Below the pieces are notes generated by a model. It did not search any database and was not told where the DNA came from. It saw nothing but the letters and a program-made list of their open reading frames with translations. Both the position numbers and the translations under genes were made by a program. From Prorocentrum cordatum (taxonomy: Eukaryota; Sar; Dinophyceae; Prorocentrales; Prorocentraceae), in the NCBI GenBank assembly GCA_963575745.1, contig CAUYUJ010017837.1, forward strand, positions 975,190 through 1,039,189: a DNA stretch of 64,000 nt, read 5' to 3'. Numbering within the stretch: position 1 is the stretch's first letter; each line of letters starts with the position of its first letter. Shown here piece by piece: positions 19,991 to 28,029 of the stretch.

Positions 19991-20792
19991 GTTCTGTCTG
20001 GTGGCAGCACCGCGCAAGCTGTCCACCGCGCCCCAATGCGACGACCAGGCCTCAGCGGGGCCAAGCACACGCGGAGCACCGCAAGCAGTGGCCTGGACCC
20101 CGCGGGGAGTTGCAGCAGCACGCGGGCAGCCGAGCGCGCTGCCGCTGCCCCCGGGCACAGCGGCGCAAGACTGCCCAGCGGGACCCCCCCCAGCGCAGCC
20201 TGGGACCTCGGAAGGCCCCTGGGCGACCGGCAACACAACCCGCGCGGTTGCCAGAGCGGGGCCCGACGGGGCCTGGAGCACAGCCGCAGCGGCGGCGGTG
20301 CGGGGCGCGGGCGCCTGACGGGCCTGCTCCCGGCGGCCCTGGGTCTTGAGCCTGCCGTGAAGGACCCGCGGCGGGGAGCGCACCGGCGCGCGCCTATGCA
20401 GGCGCGGGGCCATGCGCCCGGCGGGGCGCGCGGGCCAGGAGCCGAACGAATGTGGGCACGTCGAGCTTGAGCCTGGTAGCGCTGGGCGTCGTCGTCCGCC
20501 CGGTCGCCCCTCTCCCCTGGGCCAGAAGGGGATGAGGGAGGGAAGGGAGGGGGAAGGGGCGGGGGGGGGTTGCCAGAGCACCGCGCCCTCAGACTTCGCC
20601 ACGCTGCCGCGGCGACGACTGCCCCGCAGGCCCTTGGAGTGAGAGGAGGCGGAGAGGGGGGAGGAGGAGGAGGGGGAGGAGGAGGAAGAAGGGGCAGCAG
20701 CAGGAGCCAAGAGGCAACAGCAGCAGCAACCAGCGGCGGCGGCAGCAGCAGCGGCCCCTCGTTGTTTAGCCACGCGAAACAGCCCTCGTGTG

Positions 20793-21716
20793 TTAGCGGG
20801 ACAGATCGACGCCCAAGGTTGGCGCGACCTGCAGAACAGAGGCCCCGAGCCCAGTGAGAGCACTTTCACCGTCCTCCCGCGACGCCGCGTCCAGCGGGTT
20901 CGACTTAGTGTGAACATACTCGAACCAGCACTGGATGTCACGCTGGCAGAGAAGCTCGTGCACGGCACCGACAACGCATGCAACGTAGGGGGGCCCGCTG
21001 TATCCCCGGACGCAGCCGGCGAGCGCAGCGGTGTTGTCACCGAAACAGAGAAGACAATGCGAGCGGATTGTCTCGCCCCACACCTCCAGTGCTTTGGCGA
21101 TCCACCACGCTTCGGCCCCGTTGATGGCGTGCTGATGGGGCGGCCCCAGCTGTTCAAGCACCGCGCTCGGCAGCGCGACCGAGAAGCCCTCGCGGAGCTC
21201 CCGCGCCGCACCGGGGATGACGAGCATGGCTGCGGCGCGCCTGGTCGACAATGCTGCGTCACCATACAAAATAGCCACGGGAGTGGCCGGCGAAGCGAGC
21301 GGCTGCGTGCGCGGGCGCGCGCGTCGCAGCAGGTGCGCCCACAAGCGGAGGACCACCTGCGCCTGCGGAGGCCATTCGCCAGCGCGCTGGGCAGCCTCAA
21401 CGTGCCCGAGGGCGTCGCACAGCGGACGCCGGGCGCGCGCCCTGGCTTTCCCCTGCAGCCCCCGGGAGGCGAACGCGAGCCTGCCGATGCAGGTGGACGC
21501 TGGCCCTGCCTGCGGGCGGGACCCAGCGAGTTCCTCGCGTTCTAGAGCAAGCGGCTCGCGCCAGCAACTGCGGTTGCCGACTTCGGGGCCCTCCTGGCGG
21601 GAGGTGAATGCAAGCCCCAAGAGGGGCAGCTGTAAGCCGTGCGCGCTCACTCTAAAACTTTCAGTACCTCGCGGAGGGCGAAACGAGCCGACGAGGCGGA
21701 CCACGGTGGTTCCCAC
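20793..21716 (-). pseudogene. DIRS-1 RNase H domain
   Basis: The minus-strand frame carries the RNase H pattern: I-L-Y-G-D-A-A-L (first Asp), N-G-A-E-A-W-W-I-A-K-A-L (Glu), C-F-G-D-N-T-A-A-L-A (second Asp), W-F-E-Y-V-H-T-K-S-N-P-L-D-A-A-S-R (final Asp and Arg). Enzymes of this type remove the RNA strand from the hybrid made by reverse transcription. The beginning of this frame overlaps the end of RT, and the recombinase follows in a different frame, separated by a G/C-rich Gly- and Ser-coding stretch (20,640-20,760). Confidence 0.75.
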
Positions 21717-23050
21717 GTCCAGAAATCATCAAACAAATATCAGCATTAATGAAAAACCACCGGCACAGCACGTCGCGTAGACAGCGGAACACGACATTCG
21801 AGTTAGTTACGGCACCTCCAGTGCCGAAGTCCTGCGACAGAAGTTCCCGCCCAACTACTTCGCGGCCCTGCGGGTCCCAAAAAAGTTGGACGACTCGCAC
21901 TGGGGAGCGGCAGCGGCCGACTTGGTGGTACGCCTCTCGCAAATCATCTTTGCTGCCAACAGGGGGCGCACCGAACGCGAGCTGCGAGGCAACCATCTGC
22001 GCAAGTATAACCTCGCTGTCCGAACATACGATTTTCTCACTAGCCGCCCAGGCCCTGTTAAAGCAGCACCCGCCCGGGGAATCCGACGCATCCGCGCGCG
22101 CACGGACCTCCCAGGCGCAGGGCGGCGCAGCGGCGCTGTCCTCCGACCACTTGCGTTGCCAGACGGGGAATTGCGGCAGAAGACTATATTATCTCCGCTG
22201 GCGGGCCCCGAACGGAAGAAATCCACGGGATGAGGCGGCCCTCAGGAACCCGTCTGCTCGGCCTCTACGCCCTGTGTCCACAGAGCATCAGCATGCGGGT
22301 GGCTTCTCTGCACTCGCTGCGCGAGCTCCCGGTTGCGGGACCTGCTCGCTTGGAGAAGCTGGCTGACCGACCAGGCGGGCGCGGCCGCCGTCGCACGCGG
22401 GAAAATGCCGGACTCCGCGGCCACCCCCGTGTCCCGGAGGCCCTGGTGGAGGCACTGCAAAAAGGAAGCGGCAGGGGAGTCGAGGAGGCGGAGGAGGCGG
22501 AGGAGGAGGAGGGACGGCTTGCGCGCGAAGTGGGCGATGGCAGGATCCACTTTTTTATTTAGCTGCACCTGCTCATCGCGCAGCCCCCGCTTCCAGACTC
22601 TGAGCAAAGCCAACCTTTTCAAGCGAATGTCCTTGACAGCGCTACCGAAACGAATTTGCCCTGCAATGGCGATCGCCGTGCCCTCGGCCACAACAGGTGG
22701 CTGATTCAAAGGGTGAGCGCCGCGACCTGCCGCGTCGAGCGCTGCCGCGAGGTGTTCGCTGGGCAGCAGGCCCGAAGACTGGACCGCGTTAAACACGCGG
22801 CGTGGCTGCACTGCCACAGAAGGGTCGCCACGCCAGCCGTAGACGACAGAAAACGCTGTGCCCTCGCCAGGCAAGGCGTGCCCAGCGGCTGCAGGCACCA
22901 ACGCTAGCAGGTCCGCGTTGGAACTTAAAACCTCAAAGCTCAGCGCGCTCGGCGGAGCACGCGGAGGCGGGGGGGGAGGAGGTCGGGGGAAGGGCAGAGG
23001 AAACAGGAAGAGGCGGGGAGGCGGGCGAGGACGAGCCGACTGTCAACTGC
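21717..23050 (-). pseudogene. DIRS-1 pol N-terminus and reverse transcriptase
   Basis: The frame reads from a Pro/Ser-rich start (about 23,050) through F-E-V-L-S-S-N-A-D-L-L-A-L-V, A-F-S-V-V-Y-G-W-R-G-D-P, A-G-Q-I-R-F-G-S-A-V-K-D-I-R-L to a stop at 22,242. The RT core follows in another frame: L-A-F-G-A-P-P-V-G-S-K-D-D-L-R-E-A-Y-H-Q-V (palm motif A), then S-Q-D-F-G-T-G-G-A-V-T, then R-W-F-F-I-N-A-D-I. The catalytic box reads F-D-D-F-W-T-W-E-P-P near 21,735 but is shifted by one frame against motif A. The stops and shift mean the pol protein cannot be made whole. No intron signal was recognised at the breaks. Confidence 0.75.
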
Positions 23051-23145
23051 ACAGGGGAAGCGGAGCGCCGCTGCGCAGAATCACTCGCGGCCGAGCCCTG
23101 GCCACGCAGTGCCAGGCCGTGCGCGGCCTGCCGCAGGCTGGCCCC

Positions 23146-24579
23146 TCACTTGCGCTGCGGGGGGGCGCGCTCGCCAGGCCCGCGCCCCCTCGGCGGAGGG
23201 GTGCGGGAGCGCTCGCGGCGCGGCTCCGGCTGCTCGCGGCCCCCAGCGGCGTTGTCCCTCCGGAGGAGCTCCCTGCCGTTGGCCTCGAGGTGCGAGAGGA
23301 AGCACCTCATGGACCCGGGGCCCGTGGTGCGGCAGAACGGGCAGCCGTGCCGGCACGTGCACCTGTTCGCGTTCGCGCAGCTTCCGAGAAGGAACCGCCG
23401 GCAGGGGAAGGGCGTCGTCTGCTGGCGCTCGCCCTGCCCGGCCGCGGCGGCAGCCTGTCCCGCGCCGGCAGCCCCGCGCTGCTGCCCGGCCTCTGCCCCG
23501 ACCTCGGCCTGGCAGCGCGACAGGAGAGACCAGCCCATCTCCCCGAGAACGCGGGCAACGTTCTCGCGCCCTTCTGCGTCGCTGCTGCCGCGCTTGCTGG
23601 CTGTGTAAGCCTCCCGGAGGAGGCGCGTGGCGTAGAACGCCGACGCCCTCTCGGCCTGCCCAGGCGGGACGGCGTTGTCTGCCGCGGCGGCGGCGGCTTG
23701 GCCGACCCAGTTCAGGGCGTCGCCCCAGGTGGCGCGGCCCTCAAGGGCAGCGGCCCAGACGCGCGGCAACTCCTGGCACAAGGTCTGCGCCAGCGGGCGC
23801 TGTAAGCGGCCCACGTCCTCCACCTTGGGCGCAGGTGTCTGGAGGAACCGCCCGGCCTTGCGCGCCGCGGCGGCGGCGCGCAAGACGGACTCGTCGGGCT
23901 CCAGGCTGCGAAGTGGTTCTCCTTGGCCGGCGGTCTGCACCAGCTTCCGCAGCTGGTCTGCGGGGTCGTGCTCCCCCGTCAGCTCCTCGAGCGCCTTGGC
24001 GTCCTGCCTGACAGCCGCCGCCACGACCTGCCCCAAGAAGAGGTTGCCGCTGGCTGCGGCCTGGCCGGCTGGAGGGTGCCAGGGCGAAGCCCCTGTCCAG
24101 TCGCCCGGCGGGCCGTCGAACGGGGACATCGCGGAGCCTGCCGGGGCGGCCTCGGAGACGGGCCTGGCCGAGTGGCCCTTTGCAGGCATGGCCCCCAGGA
24201 GCTCGTGGATGACTGCCGTGGCCCGGGGGCCGAGGTCCCCCGGCAGGCTGCGAAGGAAGGCCCTGTTGCCCATGTTGCCGATGTCCTTCAGCAGCTCCCC
24301 GGCATCGGGGTCGTTATACCCACACTTGACCAAGGCTTCTGTGAGACGAATCCACCGCGCCTCCTCTGTGAGGGCACAGGCCGCCGCTCCACATGTAGCG
24401 AGCTCCTCCTTGAGGGTGCCGAAAGTCGTGACTCCTGCCAGCAGGTCTGCTGCAGACGGAGCGGCACCCAAGGCCGCGGAGGCCTGTGCAACCGGGTCGC
24501 GAGCAGCTCCTGCAGCTACGCCTCCGGCCCCGGGTGCTGCTGGGCCGAGTGGCGCTGCTGGAGCTGCGCCTTCTGGCAT
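23146..24579 (-). CDS. DIRS-1 gag-like protein
   Basis: 478 codons from an ATG at 24,579 (M-P-E-G-A-A-P-A-A-P) to a stop at 23,146. The open frame extends further upstream through the A1 repeat, but this Met is the first beyond A1 and precedes the conserved-looking part. The N-terminus is Ala/Pro/Gly-rich. A helical middle follows (E-E-A-R-W-I-R-L-T-E-A-L-V-K-C-G-Y). Near the end is a Cys/His cluster, P-C-R-R-F-L-L-G-S-C-A-N, C-T-C-R-H-G-C-P-F-C, and a final Arg-rich R-R-E-R-S-R-T-P-P-P tail, suggesting nucleic-acid binding. Position directly after the A1 repeat and before pol fits ORF1 (gag) of a DIRS element. The frame is intact. Confidence 0.75.
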   Translation of the reverse strand: MPEGAAPAAPLGPAAPGAGGVAAGAARDPVAQASAALGAAPSAADLLAGVTTFGTLKEELATCGAAACALTEEARWIRLTEALVKCGYNDPDAGELLKDIGNMGNRAFLRSLPGDLGPRATAVIHELLGAMPAKGHSARPVSEAAPAGSAMSPFDGPPGDWTGASPWHPPAGQAAASGNLFLGQVVAAAVRQDAKALEELTGEHDPADQLRKLVQTAGQGEPLRSLEPDESVLRAAAAARKAGRFLQTPAPKVEDVGRLQRPLAQTLCQELPRVWAAALEGRATWGDALNWVGQAAAAAADNAVPPGQAERASAFYATRLLREAYTASKRGSSDAEGRENVARVLGEMGWSLLSRCQAEVGAEAGQQRGAAGAGQAAAAAGQGERQQTTPFPCRRFLLGSCANANRCTCRHGCPFCRTTGPGSMRCFLSHLEANGRELLRRDNAAGGREQPEPRRERSRTPPPRGRGPGERAPPQRK

Positions 24580-24639
24580 GGGTGCTGAAAGGGGAAGGGT
24601 GGGGATGAAGTAAGAAAGTAAACCTTGGAAGTAAAGGAC

Positions 24640-24774
24640 AAGCGGTCCCCCCTGTGACCCAAAAGGCTGCGGAGAAGACAAGGGGAGCAGAGGGGGAAGT
24701 GAGACGGATGCAAGCAAGTGCGGAGGGAGGGTGCAGAGAGACTAACTACGCTTCACATTTGTGAATCCGCGTTT
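24640..24774 (-). repeat. DIRS-1 A1 repeat
   Basis: 135 bp, twin of A2 (18,692-18,826). Its outer end CCGCGTT is followed at 24,775 by the right half of the interrupted R150 copy. Confidence 0.93.
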
Positions 24775-24860
24775 TCGTCTTCCCCCCCAATCCCTATATT
24801 TTCCCATATTTTCCTGGGAGTGGGCGATTAATTGTGTCTGTGTGCTTTTTCCCCTCCTGA
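24775..24860 (+). repeat. R150 dispersed repeat, right half of the interrupted copy
   Basis: TTCGTCTTCCCCCCC, CCATATTTTCCTGGGAG, GGCGATTAATTGTGTCTG, TTTTTCCCCTCCTGA: the right part of R150. Together with 18,479-18,540 it makes a full copy once DIRS-1 is removed. Confidence 0.93.
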
Positions 24861-25445
24861 TTTTCATCCTGAGCCGTTTCTCGACGATCCTACGGCCCGG
24901 TGAGGGCCCCCAGAACCCAGAGACAGAACATGGCGAATGGCGGAACGCCCCTCTGCCGCGATGCTCTCCCGACATCCGACGACGCGAGCAAGAACACGGA
25001 CAAATCACGACCCGGGCCCCAGACCCCAGCTTCCTGCCTGCATGGCTCGCGCCGGACCGATCCGCGATGGCCCCGGGGCCCGAGGCTGGGCGCGACACGC
25101 CCCGGCGTGGAACAAATGCGGCGCCCGAATCTCAAGGAGAGCGCAAGTCGGTGCTATCGCATCGCGTTCGGCGATCGGGGGTCTCCCCAGAGATCCGATG
25201 GTCCTATAGCTGTTTCCTCTTCATGGGCCCCCAGAGGTCTCGACCCTTGCATGCCCCCAGGGCCGATTCTACATCCCCGAGCCGTTTTCTGATGGTCCTG
25301 GGACCTGGCGTGGGCCTCCAAGGGGCCGAACAAAGCGAAGCACGTCTGTTTGTTCTGCGTCTCCGTGCCATACACATCAGCACGATGCCCGGTGAACCCA
25401 GATGACTTGTCTGGGTGGCCCGTCGCTCAATGCCAAATTTTGCAA
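24861..25445. other. No gene seen; dispersed TTTCTYGACGRTCC repeats
   Basis: Contains CGTTTCTCGACGATCC followed by CGGTGAGGGCCCCCAGA (24,873-24,915) and a weaker relative at 25,280-25,325. Similar words recur at 26,585, 29,745 (inverted), 30,195, 51,640, 62,965 and 63,445, so this is a diffuse repeat family. No coding sense recognised. Confidence 0.5.
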
Positions 25446-25645
25446 TGCTGGGCTCGATAAACTGATCTCTATTCCCACGTGCGTGGCCTGGGCCGCACTG
25501 GCCGATTAACCCCTTTTATAAGCCGGGATATAAGCTGCTCCCTCTGGGTTTTGAAGGGCAAGTCCCCCACTGGGGTGGTGGGGTGGTGACGACTGGGATG
25601 GGGATGGGGATAAGGATCGGTTAACCGATGCTGAGACATATTGGG
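25446..25645. mobile_element. MITE-like element, family M1, degenerate copy
   Basis: Shares GTGGCCTGGGCC, CACTGGCCGATT and GGGATGGGGATGGGGAT with the copy at 27,008-27,212, in the same order. The left edge (GGCTCGATAAACTGATC) and right edge (GATCGGTTAACCGATGC) are imperfect inverted repeats of each other. No coding capacity. Confidence 0.65.
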
Positions 25646-25789
25646 GGAGACAAAGAGGTACTGACACCGCTACTCCCCGGACCTCTGCGTGGGTGCGTTT
25701 TGACAAGGATTTCGAGGCGAATCTGGCGGCGGCGACGAAGGTCTCGGCGGAGGGCCAAACAAGCGAAAACGCGGGAATGGTACCTTCGG

Positions 25790-25943
25790 ACCTCAGCCAG
25801 AAAAACATCCTTCAAAAGCATGAGACCCTCCCTCGGCCAAAACACACAGAAGATCCAAGGGTACCCTCCCCAGGGTGCACAAGAAAGCCAACAACCACGA
25901 AGAACAGGAGGGCCCCCCCCCGAACCAACCTCGATCGTATATA
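25790..25943. repeat. ~150-bp dispersed repeat, copy 1 (twin at 51,790)
   Basis: From CAGCCAGAAAAACATCC through GCATGAGACCCTCC, CGGCCAAAACACACAGAA and GGGTACCCTCC to CCTCGATCGTATATA. The copy at 51,790-51,955 has the same words in order at an estimated 75-80% identity. It abuts the inverted-repeat element at 25,944. Confidence 0.75.
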
Positions 25944-26141
25944 GGGTCGGGCGAAAGGGGGGGATAGCAAAGTGGGGGTTTGAGAATCAGCTCACGTAGC
26001 TGATTTTCCTGGCGCCTCGCGGCGCCAGAAGGCGCGCATGTATCGAGGAATTGGCCCGGCGGCGGGGCCGAAACCAGCTGCATGCAGCAGATTTCGTAAC
26101 CCCCCCTTTCCCTATCCCCCCCTTTCGCCCGACCCGATCCT
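25944..26141. mobile_element. MITE-like element, family M2, with ~45-bp inverted ends
   Basis: Left end GGGTCGGGCGAAAGGGGGGG, then ATAGCAAAGTGGGGGTT. The right end is the reverse complement (AACCCCCCCTTTCCCTATCC, then CCCCTTTCGCCCGACCC). The centre contains a second foldback, GGCGCCTCGCGGCGCC. About 198 bp, no coding capacity: the structure of a non-autonomous DNA element. No clear target duplication. Confidence 0.7.
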
Positions 26142-26365
26142 CTGAATGTTGGATCTCTGGGTCCTGCGGCCGTCGCCGCGGCCGCGGCAGCTTCGGGCCT
26201 TCGCCCGCCGCAGCCGCTGCGCAGCGGCCGGGGGCCGCCGGGCCTCGACACGGCCCGCGGCGCGCCCGTGGCGCCGGGCGCGGCCGCCTCGAAGTCCAGG
26301 CGGCGCCGGGGCGCGCCGCCCAGCGGCGCCGACGAAACCCGCGCGACGTGGGCCTGTAAACTGAA

Positions 26366-26525
26366 GGGGCCCCAGGACACACAAATAAATAGACACAAAT
26401 AAAAACATGCCCCATATTTTCCCATATTTCTTGGGTTTCCGTCTCCCCCCCCGCTTTCCATATTTTTGCATATTTTCCTGGGAATCGCCGATTAATTGTG
26501 TCTGTGTGTTTCTTTCCCTCCTGAG
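26366..26525 (+). repeat. R150 dispersed repeat, full copy
   Basis: GGGGCCCCAGGACACACAAA, AAATAGACACAAATAAAAA, two CATATTTT blocks, GGGTTTCCGTCTCC, GGGAATCGCCGATTAATTG, TTTCCCTCCTGAG. About 160 bp, same orientation as all other copies. Confidence 0.9.
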
Positions 26526-26911
26526 TAAGCACCCACAGGTCCAACGTATGGAATAAGACAGGACGGAATCGGTTCGCCTTCCTCGGGGTCTGGAGGCCCT
26601 CGCCGGGCCCTGGGACAATAAAAAAGGCATCGGCGCGGGATGAAGAACCGGCCCTGGGGAAAGGGTCGGGACTTCTGGAAGCCCTGGTTTGAAAAATCAA
26701 GGCGTTGGATCTCTGGGCATGATTTTGTTCACCAGCGCAGCAACCACCAACATATCATTCCAACCGCAAGATGCGTACCATGAGATCTGGTCGCCACAAT
26801 CTTTTCACGCCGGAAATCTTCGCTTGGTTTCGGGGCCAGGGCCATCGCGTATCTATCTGGTTCGAAAGACGCAGCAGAAACATGATTGGCGCTTCGCGTA
26901 ACCCCGCCAAC

Positions 26912-26948
26912 TCCGCAGCCAATTTGGCTCAAGCCGCGCCGGCTCAAG
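26912..26948 (+). other. Tandem spliced-leader relics (22 + 15 nt)
   Basis: 26,912-26,933 matches the 22-nt dinoflagellate spliced leader at 20 of 22 bases (TCCGCAGCC then AATTTGGCTCAAG). It is followed without gap by a 15-nt second relic ending GGCTCAAG (26,934-26,948), the usual 5'-truncated relic form. In dinoflagellates the leader is added to mRNA by trans-splicing, so a genomic copy marks reinsertion of a processed mRNA; two in a row mark two rounds. The unidentified gene remnant at 27,213-27,838 follows on the same strand. Confidence 0.8.
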
Positions 26949-27007
26949 TCAAGTTCCCCTCTGGCCGCTCGGACGCGGCGGCTTGCTCATCGGCGGTCTC
27001 AGACAGT

Positions 27008-27212
27008 GCCATCATTGAGCATCGTTTATCCGATCCCTATCCCCAGCGGCGTGGCCTGGGCCCCACTGGCCGATTTACCCCCCTTGATGGGGATATAGGC
27101 CGTTCCCTTCGGGTTTCGAGGGGGGTATCCCCAACTAGGGGGGTAATTTGGTGTGGGTCTCGGAGGGGATGGGGATGGGGATGGGGGTCGGTTAAACGAT
27201 ACTGAATCATGG
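27008..27212. mobile_element. MITE-like element, family M1, with ~37-bp inverted ends
   Basis: Left end CCATCATTGAGCATCGTTTA, then TCCGATCCCTATCCCCA. The right end is the reverse complement with a few mismatches (TGGGGATGGGGGTCGG, then TTAAACGATACTGAATCATGG). About 205 bp, no coding capacity. It lies between the SL relics (26,912) and the coding remnant (27,213), so it seems to have landed in the 5' part of that retrogene. Confidence 0.75.
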
Positions 27213-27838
27213 AGGACGTGGAGGGCTCGTACAAGGAGTTGGCCAAGGGATCGCTGAAGGCGGCCTCCATGGAGCACGGGCTGCAGATCACACCGCCATC
27301 TACTGGGAGAGCCAGCGGAACTCCTTCCGCGGCGTGTTCGGCCAGGCCGCTTATTGCCAAAAGTGGACCTGGAAACTTAGGGCGACGAGATCTATGCATA
27401 TCCACTGCTCCTGGCCAGGCCAATCCTGGGCCCAGGAGCGGTGTATACGCCCTCCTGGCCTGGCCAGGGAGGCATATACACCGCTCCTGGGCCCAGGATG
27501 GGCCTGGCCAGGAGCAGTGGATATGCATAGATCTCGTCGCCCTAAAACTGGTGGACGACAGGATTCGCAGCGCATGGGGGCTGGACACGTGCTATATAAG
27601 CGCGACCCCTTTCGTCTTCCACGGCGACCGTGGCTACTTCCGCAAGTACTACGGAGACAAAGACATATAGGAGATCTTGCCCGCCAAGAAGGAGTTCCAT
27701 TTCAGCTTCTTCCCGACAGGGTGCACGGACCCTCTGGACCGTAAGCCTGCTGGAGAGGTGTCTCGTGGTGACGTCTTCGCGGCGGTTATGAAGAGCGCCA
27801 CAGCTGTTGACTTGGATTACAACCTAGGCCAGATGTGA
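27213..27838 (+). pseudogene. Unidentified retrogene remnant, interrupted by a palindromic element
   Basis: Plus-strand coding sense begins G-S-Y-K-E-L-A-K-G-S-L-K, shifts by one base near 27,285, and reads D-H-T-A-I-Y-W-E-S-Q-R-N and Y-C-Q-K-W-T-W-K-L up to 27,377. A 167-bp palindrome follows; after it the same frame resumes (L-V-D-D-R-I-R-S-A-W-G-L-D-T-C, F-V-F-H-G-D-R-G-Y-F-R-K-Y-Y). An in-frame TAG lies at about 27,668, and the frame then continues as K-K-E-F-H-F-S-F-F-P-T-G-C-T-D-P-L-D-R-K-P to a stop at 27,838. The product would be soluble, rich in aromatic residues; I do not recognise it. The upstream SL relics indicate a processed mRNA origin, and no introns are apparent. Confidence 0.55.
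27378..27544. mobile_element. 167-bp palindromic (foldback) element with 5-bp target duplication
   Basis: Starts TAGGGCGACGAGATCTATGC and ends as its exact reverse complement. The two ~83-bp arms are near-perfect (a few mismatches near the centre, GGCCTGGCCAGG). It is flanked by AAACT on both sides (27,373-27,377 and 27,545-27,549), a 5-bp target-site duplication. Removing one AAACT plus the element leaves the host frame continuous. Confidence 0.9.
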
Positions 27839-27991
27839 TCGGGCAGCTGGCTGACGAAGCGCGCGCGTGCGCGCGCGTGGAGAACTCGTGGGCTGTAGAC
27901 GGCACGTTGGCAGTGGAGAGCCTGCGATCGACGGAGGAAGGCACCGACTCGATTTGTCACCTGTGTTCACGCAGAAAATGAACAGCAAAAA

Positions 27992-28029
27992 TCCGTTGCC
28001 CCCTCCTGCTCAAGCCGCTCTGGCTCAAG
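27992..28029 (+). other. Tandem spliced-leader relics upstream of the LHC remnant
   Basis: 27,992-28,014 (TCCGTTGCC ... GCTCAAG) resembles the full leader with one inserted base and mostly T-to-C changes. 28,015-28,029 (CCGCTCTGGCTCAAG) matches the 15-nt truncated relic at 12 of 15. An ATG follows immediately at 28,030. The full-plus-15-nt arrangement is the same as at 26,912. Confidence 0.75.

Larger units (their letters stand above)
18541..24774 (-). mobile_element. DIRS-1: DIRS-order (tyrosine recombinase) retrotransposon, split direct repeats
   Basis: A 6,234-bp element read on the minus strand. Order: A1 repeat, gag-like ORF, reverse transcriptase, RNase H, tyrosine recombinase, then B1, A2 and B2. 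A1 and A2 are 135 bp each and B1 and B2 78 bp each. This A1-body-B1-A2-B2 order defines the split-direct-repeat type of DIRS retrotransposon (Ngaro/PAT-like), whose circular DNA intermediate is inserted by the recombinase. Both ends are fixed by the split R150 repeat: GGGTT at 18,540 joins TTCGTC at 24,775 with no target duplication. The internal A2/B1 joint CGCGTT-AGCTCC matches the two outer ends. The frame break in RT suggests the copy is dead. Confidence 0.92.

Noticed and set aside
18974-21400. An 808-codon minus-strand frame as one large protein
   Set aside because: Only its last ~330 codons show recombinase words. The upstream part overlaps the RNase H domain in another frame and is Ser/Arg-rich shadow.
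22802-24011. Plus-strand frames of 220-315 codons opposite the DIRS-1 gag
   Set aside because: Shadows of the GC-rich gag frame, which has a Cys/His cluster and element context.
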